Below, piece by piece: positions 59,027 to 64,000 of a stretch of 64,000 nucleotides of DNA. The notes under the pieces were generated by a model. It saw only the letters and a program-made list of their open reading frames with translations. It ran no database searches and had not been told where the DNA came from. The stretch comes from Terrirubrum flagellatum. Lineage in GTDB: Bacteria; Pseudomonadota; Alphaproteobacteria; Rhizobiales; Beijerinckiaceae. Location of the stretch: NCBI RefSeq assembly GCF_022059845.1, contig NZ_CP091851.1, forward strand, positions 4,391,501 to 4,455,500, given 5' to 3'. How positions within the stretch are numbered: the first letter of the stretch is position 1; every line of letters begins with the position of its first letter. Made by a program: the position numbers and the translations under genes.

Positions 59027-59206
59027 CTTCACCCGGCCGCGACGCTCTCCGAAACGGCACGGCTTTCGCCCAGCCTGAGCATGCGCGCAAGCTGCGGCGG
59101 GTTGGACCGGCTGCGCAAAAACCGGGGGTTGAATCCGCGGCTCTCTTGTCCATCCGCTTGGCTGCATGCTTGCATCCTTGCCAAGGCAAAGAATGCAGGG
59201 GGCCTT

Positions 59207-59791
59207 ATGGCGGGCGAAGCGGGCGCCGGAGCGCAACGATCCGGTTTTGGACGATTTCTTGATGCGCTTTATCTCGGCGCGGGCTGGCTGGCCGGCGCCT
59301 TTCTGGTCCTCATTTTCCTTCTCATGATCGCCCTGTCGGCCGGCCGCCAGATCGGCGTCAATGTTCCCGCCGGCGACGATTTCACCGCCTGGGCCATGGC
59401 CGCGATGGCGTTTCTCGGTCTCGCCCACACCTTTAAATCAGGCGACATGATCCGCGTGGGGCTGCTGCTCGAACGGCTGCATGGACGGACGAAGCGCGCC
59501 TTCGAGCTGTTGTCGCTCGGGGTCGCCCTCGTATTCATCCTCTATTTCGGGCGCTATATGATAGAAATGGTCTACGATTCCTGGCGCTTCAACGATATGG
59601 CGCAGGGCGTCGTCGCCATGCCGCTCTGGATTCCGCAATCGGGGCTTGCGATCGGCCTCGTGATCCTCGCCATCGCCATCATCGACGAGATCGTTTATGT
59701 GGCGCGCGGCAACAATCCGAGCTTCGACAAGGAGCCGCCCGCCTCGCCTGAAGAGCTGGTCGCGCGCGTCGCCGAAGGCGGGGGCGTCTGA
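59207..59791 (+). CDS. TRAP transporter small membrane subunit (DctQ type)
   Basis: The 194-residue protein has four hydrophobic segments with the DctQ-type middle MAAMAFLGLAHTFKSGDMIRVGLLLERL and PLWIPQSGLAIGLVILAIAI. It is the small membrane subunit that pairs with DctM. It is the first of the operon, two bases before dctM. The start at 59207 is the first with family sequence, behind GGGGG. Confidence 0.87.
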   Translation: MAGEAGAGAQRSGFGRFLDALYLGAGWLAGAFLVLIFLLMIALSAGRQIGVNVPAGDDFTAWAMAAMAFLGLAHTFKSGDMIRVGLLLERLHGRTKRAFELLSLGVALVFILYFGRYMIEMVYDSWRFNDMAQGVVAMPLWIPQSGLAIGLVILAIAIIDEIVYVARGNNPSFDKEPPASPEELVARVAEGGGV

Positions 59792-59793
59792 TC

Positions 59794-61110
59794 ATGATCG
59801 GCTCGTTCGGGCTCGCCGAGCTGTCGCTCATCCTGCTCGGCTTTCTCTGTCTCGTGCTCGCGAGCGGCGTCTGGATCGCAATCGGCCTCGGCCTCGTTGG
59901 CCTGCTCGCGATGTTTCTGACGACCAGCGTTCCCATTGGCGCCGTGCTCGCGACAACAACATGGAGCGCCAGCGCATCCTGGACGCTCGCCGCCTTGCCG
60001 CTCTTCATCTGGATGGGCGAAATTCTGTTCCGCACAAAATTGTCGGAAGAGATGTTCCGCGGCCTGTCGCCCTGGCTGCAATGGCTGCCCGGACGGTTGA
60101 TGCATGTGAACGTCGTCGGCTGCGGCATTTTCGCGGCTGTGTCGGGCTCGTCTGCGGCGACCTGCGCGACAATCGGCAAGATCGCGCTGCCGGAACTGGA
60201 GAAACGCGGCTACGACAAGAATATGAGTCTGGGATCACTCGCCGGCGCCGGCACGCTCGGGCTGCTGATCCCGCCTTCCATTCCCATGGTGGTCTATGCG
60301 GTGACGGCGAACGTGTCCGTGCTGCAGGTGTTTCTTGGCGGCTTCCTGCCCGGCGCGCTCGTGATGGGGCTCTATTCCGGTTACATCATCATCTGGTCGC
60401 TGCTCAATCCGAAGAAGACGCCGCCGCGCGATCCCGTGATGCCGTTCCGGGCGAAGCTGAAGGAGTCGCGCAAGCTCATCCCGATCATGCTGCTGATCCT
60501 CGGCGTGTTCTGCTCGCTGATCTTCGGCATCGCGACGGCGACCGAGTGCGCCGCGTGGGGCGTTGTCGGCGCGCTCATTCTTGCATGGTTCTCCGGCACG
60601 CTGACGCGCGAAACCTTCTTCACCAGCATCATGAGCGCGACGCGGCTCACCTGCATGATCATGCTGATCCTCGCAGGCGCCGCCTTCACCACGGCGGCGA
60701 TGGCCTACACCGGCATCCCGAATGCGCTGGCGGAATGGGTTCAGGGCCAGAACCTCACGCCGCACAAGCTCGTGTTCGCGCTGACCATCATGTACATCAT
60801 CCTCGGCTGTCTCATCGACGGCATTTCGATGATCGTGCTGACTGCGGTGATCGTGCTGCCGATGGTGAAGCAGGCGGGCTTCGATCTCGTCTGGTTCGGC
60901 GTCTATCTCATCATCCATGTGGAGATGGCGCAGATCACGCCGCCGGTGGGCTTTAATTTGTTCGTGCTGCAGAACATGAGCGGCCGCGACACCTTCACAG
61001 TGGCGAAAGCGGCGCTGCCCTTCTTCCTGCTGCTGAACGTGGCCGTGATCATCATCACAACTTTTCCGCAGATCGTGCTGGTGCTGCCCAAGCTGGCTTT
61101 TCCCGACTGA
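59794..61110 (+). CDS. TRAP transporter large membrane subunit (DctM type)
   Basis: The 438-residue protein is a polytopic permease with about twelve hydrophobic segments. Family sequence includes FIWMGEILFRTKLSEEMFRG, GAGTLGLLIPPSIPMVVYAV and HVEMAQITPPVGFNLFVLQ. It is the sodium-coupled channel part of a tripartite carboxylate-type importer. The cargo is not readable from sequence. Confidence 0.93.
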   Translation: MIGSFGLAELSLILLGFLCLVLASGVWIAIGLGLVGLLAMFLTTSVPIGAVLATTTWSASASWTLAALPLFIWMGEILFRTKLSEEMFRGLSPWLQWLPGRLMHVNVVGCGIFAAVSGSSAATCATIGKIALPELEKRGYDKNMSLGSLAGAGTLGLLIPPSIPMVVYAVTANVSVLQVFLGGFLPGALVMGLYSGYIIIWSLLNPKKTPPRDPVMPFRAKLKESRKLIPIMLLILGVFCSLIFGIATATECAAWGVVGALILAWFSGTLTRETFFTSIMSATRLTCMIMLILAGAAFTTAAMAYTGIPNALAEWVQGQNLTPHKLVFALTIMYIILGCLIDGISMIVLTAVIVLPMVKQAGFDLVWFGVYLIIHVEMAQITPPVGFNLFVLQNMSGRDTFTVAKAALPFFLLLNVAVIIITTFPQIVLVLPKLAFPD

Positions 61111-61187
61111 GTCCAAAGGCGGGCGGCGGGCAGGCTTCCGTAACGCGACGCGATGCGCTTCAATCCGCTTTCAGGAGGAGGATTTCG

Positions 61188-62177
61188 ATGAACCGACGTT
61201 TTCTCGCTTCGATCGTCGCGGGGGCCGCGCTTACCAGCCTTGCTGCAGCGCCTGCGCTTTCCCAGACCGCGTGGAATCTCCCGGCCGGCTATCCCGCCGA
61301 CAATCCGCATTCGGAAAATCTCGTCCTGTTCGCGAAGGACGTGGAGGCCGCAACGGGAGGCAAGCTCAAGATCACCGTTCATCCCAACGCCTCGTTGTTC
61401 AAGGCGCCGGACATCAAGCGGGCGGTCGCGACCGGGCAGGCGCAGATGGGCGAAGTGCTGCTCTCGATCCACGAGAATGAAGACCCGATCTTCGGCATCG
61501 ACGTCGTGCCGTTCCTCGCCGTCAGCTTCGCGGACTCGATGAAGCTTTACAAAGCTTCGAAGCCCGCCGTGGAGAAGAAGCTTGCGGCGCAGGGCATCAT
61601 GCTGCTTTTCGCGGTGCCGTGGGCGCCGCAGGGCATCTACGCGAAGAAGGACCTCAACACGATCGACGACATGAAGGGCCTGAAATGGCGCTCCTACAAT
61701 GTCGGCACGGCGCGGATCGGCGAACTCGTCGGCGCGCAGTCGGTCACCATCCAGGCGGCGGAGCTGCCGCAGGCGCTCGCGACCGGCGTCGTCAACTCGT
61801 TCATGTCGTCGGGCGGCACCGGCTACGACAGCAAGGTCTGGGAGTCTCTCGATCACTTCTATGACGTGCAGGCCTGGATTCCGAAGGACTTCACCTTCGT
61901 GAACAAGGCCGCCTTTGACGCGCTGCCAAAGGACCAGCAGGAAGCGATCCTGAAGGCCGCCGCCACCGCTGAAACCCGCGGCTGGAAGATGTGGCAGGAC
62001 AAGGCGGGCTGGTATCTCGACCAGCTGAAGGCGAAGGGCATGAAAGTCATGCCGCCCTCGCCCGAACTCGCCGCCGGCTTCCGTAAGGCCGGCGACCAAC
62101 TGACCACCGACTGGCTGAAGCGCGCCGGCTCGGACGGACAGGCGATCGTCGACGCCTACAAGAAGGCCGGCTCCTGA
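61188..62177 (+). CDS. TRAP transporter substrate-binding protein (DctP type)
   Basis: The 329-residue protein has a signal peptide ending PALSQ (about residue 26). The mature part has WNLPAGYPADNPHSENLVLFA, GQAQMGEVLLSIHENEDPIF, LKWRSYNVGTARIGELVGAQ and ATGVVNSFMSSGGTGYDSKV. It captures the substrate in the periplasm. AGGAGGAGG before the ATG is a very strong ribosome site, so it is likely made in excess of the membrane subunits. Confidence 0.93.
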   Translation: MNRRFLASIVAGAALTSLAAAPALSQTAWNLPAGYPADNPHSENLVLFAKDVEAATGGKLKITVHPNASLFKAPDIKRAVATGQAQMGEVLLSIHENEDPIFGIDVVPFLAVSFADSMKLYKASKPAVEKKLAAQGIMLLFAVPWAPQGIYAKKDLNTIDDMKGLKWRSYNVGTARIGELVGAQSVTIQAAELPQALATGVVNSFMSSGGTGYDSKVWESLDHFYDVQAWIPKDFTFVNKAAFDALPKDQQEAILKAAATAETRGWKMWQDKAGWYLDQLKAKGMKVMPPSPELAAGFRKAGDQLTTDWLKRAGSDGQAIVDAYKKAGS

Positions 62178-62203
62178 CGTTTGGTCAGATTTCGCCTTAC
62201 AAG

Positions 62204-62230
62204 CGCCGCCTTCGGGCGGCGTTTCTATTT
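62204..62230 (+). terminator. Intrinsic terminator of the TRAP operon
   Basis: CGCCGCC (62204-62210), loop TTCG and GGCGGCG (62215-62221) are followed by TTTCTATTT. It lies about 27 bases after the dctP stop on the same strand. Confidence 0.9.
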
Positions 62231-62247
62231 CCGACTGTTGCCGCTCC

Positions 62248-62298
62248 TTGACGCAAAGGCCGTTTTCCGGCAATAAAAAACGAACGTCCGTTCGTTTT
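62248..62298 (+). promoter_or_regulatory. Promoter and palindromic operator of the tetR-pump genes
   Basis: TTGACG (62248-62253) and CAATAA (62271-62276) are spaced 17 bases, a sigma-70-type promoter. Just downstream lies a perfect 10-bp inverted repeat, AAAACGAACG/CGTTCGTTTT, with a 2-base centre (62277-62298). Such a palindrome between promoter and tetR is the classic autoregulatory operator of TetR repressors. Confidence 0.75.
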
Positions 62299-62306
62299 GT
62301 TATAAC

Positions 62307-62999
62307 ATGCCCAAAATTACGCCAGATCGTCAGACCAAACGGCGCGATCGCATCCTCGACGCGGCAGAGCGCTGCTTTGCGCGTAGCGGCTTCCAGGGCG
62401 CGACCATCGCCGAGATATGCGCCGACGCCGGCGTCTCCGCCGGCGGCGCCTATCTCTATTTCAAGTCGAAGGAAGACCTGATCGCCGGCATCACCGAGCG
62501 CGACCGCGAGCGCATCGCCGTTGATTTCATGCGTCTCGGCGATGCTCCGGACTTTCTGGCGGCTCTCGACGGAATGGCCCAGCATTATCTGATCGACGAG
62601 CCGCTATACCGGCGCGTGCTGTTCATGGAGATCGCCGCCGCCGCCACGCGCAATCCTGCAGTGGCCGAGCAATGGCGGCGCATCGATCGCGTGATCCGGG
62701 AGGTATTCAAAAAAGCGCTTGCGACGCAGATCGCCGCCGGGCGCATCAAGCCGCTCTACGATCTCGATACGCTCGCAGCCATGATGATGGTGATCGGCGA
62801 CGGCATGTGCCAGCGCATCACCCTCGATCCCGACTTTGATCAGGCGACAGCCGTCCCCGTGATGATGACGCTTGTGCGTCAGCTGCTCGGCGTCGACGAA
62901 GCGCCTGTCTCCGAAACGCCAGACAAACCGGCCGCGCATCGCCTTGAGCAACCAACACCAGACAAGCCAGCGGCGGCCAACGCTGCGGCGACCGTTTGA
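62307..62999 (+). CDS. TetR-family transcriptional regulator
   Basis: The 230-residue protein has an N-terminal TetR helix-turn-helix: RILDAAERCFARSGFQGATI, then AEICADAGVSAGGAYLYFKSKEDL. The C-terminal ligand-binding part has the AcrR-like helices. It is followed by a pump gene at 7 bases, so it probably represses the pump until a ligand appears. The C-terminal tail after residue 210 is a Pro/Ala-rich stretch without clear function. Confidence 0.92.
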   Translation: MPKITPDRQTKRRDRILDAAERCFARSGFQGATIAEICADAGVSAGGAYLYFKSKEDLIAGITERDRERIAVDFMRLGDAPDFLAALDGMAQHYLIDEPLYRRVLFMEIAAAATRNPAVAEQWRRIDRVIREVFKKALATQIAAGRIKPLYDLDTLAAMMMVIGDGMCQRITLDPDFDQATAVPVMMTLVRQLLGVDEAPVSETPDKPAAHRLEQPTPDKPAAANAAATV

Positions 63000-63006
63000 G
63001 GACGTC

Positions 63007-64000
63007 ATGACTTCCCGCTTTTTCCTTTCCGTCCTGACCTGCGTCTGCGCGCTCGGTATCACGCGACCGGCCTCCGCCGAGGACAAGGCGACGCTGCCCG
63101 CGACGCCGCCGCCAGCGGTGACTGTCGTTCGCGCGGTTCCGACGGAGCTCGCCGAGACTGTGTTCGTGTCCGGCACGCTGACGCCGCGCGATGAGGCGCT
63201 GGTCGGCCCTGAAGTGGACGGGCTGCGCATCGTCGAGCTTTCCGCCGACGAGGGCGACCGCGTGAAAGCAGGCCAGACCCTTACGCGCCTGTCGCGTGAA
63301 ACGCTCGACATCATGCTGCTGCAGAACACGGCCGCGCTGTTGAAGATCGACGCGTCGATCGATCAGGCGAAAGCGCAGATCGCGCAGGCGGAGGCCGATC
63401 TCGTCTGGTCGAACGCGACGCTTGAACGCTCGAAGCAGCTCGATCGCAGCGGCTTCGCCTCGAAAGAAGTGATCGACCAGAAGACGGCGAGCGCGCGCGG
63501 CGCCCAGGCGAAACTCAACGCCGCGAAGGAAGGGCTGTCGCTTGCGGAAGCCGATCGCCAGCAGACGCTCGCGCAACGCAAGGACACCGAACTCAGGATC
63601 GCGCGCACCGACATCAAGTCGCCGGTCGATGGCGTCGTCAGCCGGCGCACGGCGAAGATCGGCGCGATCGTCTCGGGCAGTCAGGATCCGCTGTTCCGCA
63701 TCATCAAGGACGGCGTGGTCGAGATCGAGGCCGACGTCTCGGAAACCGTTCTCGCGCGTCTGAAGCCTGGGCAAAAGATCGAGGCGACAATCGCCGGCTC
63801 GGACGAGCCGATCCGCGGTCAGGTGCGGCTCGTGTCGCCGGAGATCAACCGGACGACGCGGCTCGGCCGCGTGCGGCTGACGCTCGATACGCCGCGCATG
63901 CCGTCGATCGGCTCGTTTGCGCGCGCGACCATCGAGATTGCGCGGCGCACAGGACTGGCCGTGCCGCAATCGGCGGTGCTCACGACCGCGGACCGCACGG
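63007..64000 (+). CDS. RND efflux membrane-fusion protein (partial, 3' end outside window)
   Basis: The frame starts at an ATG at 63007, seven bases after the tetR stop, and runs off the right edge at about 331 codons. It has a signal peptide (to about residue 25), a lipoyl/biotinyl half (VEGDR-like ADEGDRVKAGQTLTRLS), a helical hairpin (AAKEGLSLAEADRQQTLAQR) and the barrel VVSRRTAKIGAIVSGSQD. It is the periplasmic adaptor of a tripartite efflux pump; the inner-membrane pump should follow outside the window. Confidence 0.9.
   Translation, partial: MTSRFFLSVLTCVCALGITRPASAEDKATLPATPPPAVTVVRAVPTELAETVFVSGTLTPRDEALVGPEVDGLRIVELSADEGDRVKAGQTLTRLSRETLDIMLLQNTAALLKIDASIDQAKAQIAQAEADLVWSNATLERSKQLDRSGFASKEVIDQKTASARGAQAKLNAAKEGLSLAEADRQQTLAQRKDTELRIARTDIKSPVDGVVSRRTAKIGAIVSGSQDPLFRIIKDGVVEIEADVSETVLARLKPGQKIEATIAGSDEPIRGQVRLVSPEINRTTRLGRVRLTLDTPRMPSIGSFARATIEIARRTGLAVPQSAVLTTADRT

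Overview
The window is a chromosomal segment of a GC-rich alphaproteobacterium, most likely of the order Hyphomicrobiales (Rhizobiales). The evidence is gene content and order: a Tad/Cpa pilus locus, the block lptC-lptA-lptB-rpoN-hpf-ptsN, glnD, an OlsB-type ornithine-lipid enzyme, a PmtA-type phospholipid methyltransferase, and palindromic intergenic repeats of a kind common in that order. I cannot fix the family or genus. Most of it is core chromosome; I see no phage, insertion sequence, integrase or CRISPR array.

Layout. 1-6.1 kb: the distal end of a Tad pilus locus. cpaD (cut by the window edge), cpaC, cpaB, cpaA and two Flp pilins run leftward. Diverging from them are an orphan secretin-type N-domain protein and two TadE-like pseudopilins. 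6.2-9.3 kb: a phosphoglucomutase/phosphomannomutase, then ribokinase and a KDPGal-type aldolase. 9.5-14.9 kb: nucleobase metabolism. upp, a DUF1688 (URC4-like) gene and a GTP-cyclohydrolase-II-like (URC1-like) gene form a leftward run that matches the URC route of uracil degradation, with phosphopentomutase (deoB) nearby. 15.1-24.9 kb: an orphan double-ATPase of peptide-transporter type, a HAD phosphatase, a decayed cupin gene, a PPK2 kinase, hrcA, a KGG stress peptide, a hydroxyacid dehydrogenase with an EamA exporter, class I fumarase and ptsN. 25.0-32.1 kb: hpf, rpoN, lptB, lptA, lptC, an RNase D-like exonuclease, an HD-GYP phosphodiesterase, a small exported protein and tRNA-Leu(CAG).

32.4-39.5 kb: an OsmC-like protein, a sulfonate-type ABC importer (ssuA-ssuC-ssuB order), glnD and grpE. 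39.5-45.5 kb: alkB-like dioxygenase, gpmA, a small membrane protein, dapB, two tandem DUF1330 genes, pyrF, a histidine-phosphatase-fold protein, a coiled-coil/PmtA fusion and a secreted YbjN-like protein. 45.6-49.4 kb: the dnaK-dnaJ operon interrupted by a HEPN/MNT (HepT/MntA) toxin-antitoxin pair and a palindromic repeat. 49.6-53.7 kb: two TRIC-type channel paralogues, a VOC protein, a D-lyxose isomerase-like/PfkB kinase operon and a GFA-family protein. 53.8-64 kb: an Ada-type regulator/methyltransferase, a hybrid histidine kinase, an OlsB-like acyltransferase, a D-amino-acid dehydrogenase, a TRAP transporter (DctQ-DctM-DctP), and a TetR regulator with its palindromic operator leading into a membrane-fusion protein of an RND pump that runs off the window.

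The points most worth a second look are the uracil-catabolism cluster, where a ribA-like gene is easy to misname; the toxin-antitoxin pair lodged between dnaK and dnaJ; the matching CTTG-N17-CCT heat-shock-like promoters of dnaK and grpE; and a ~105-nt two-hairpin repeat present twice. All names rest on motifs read by eye; no database search was possible.
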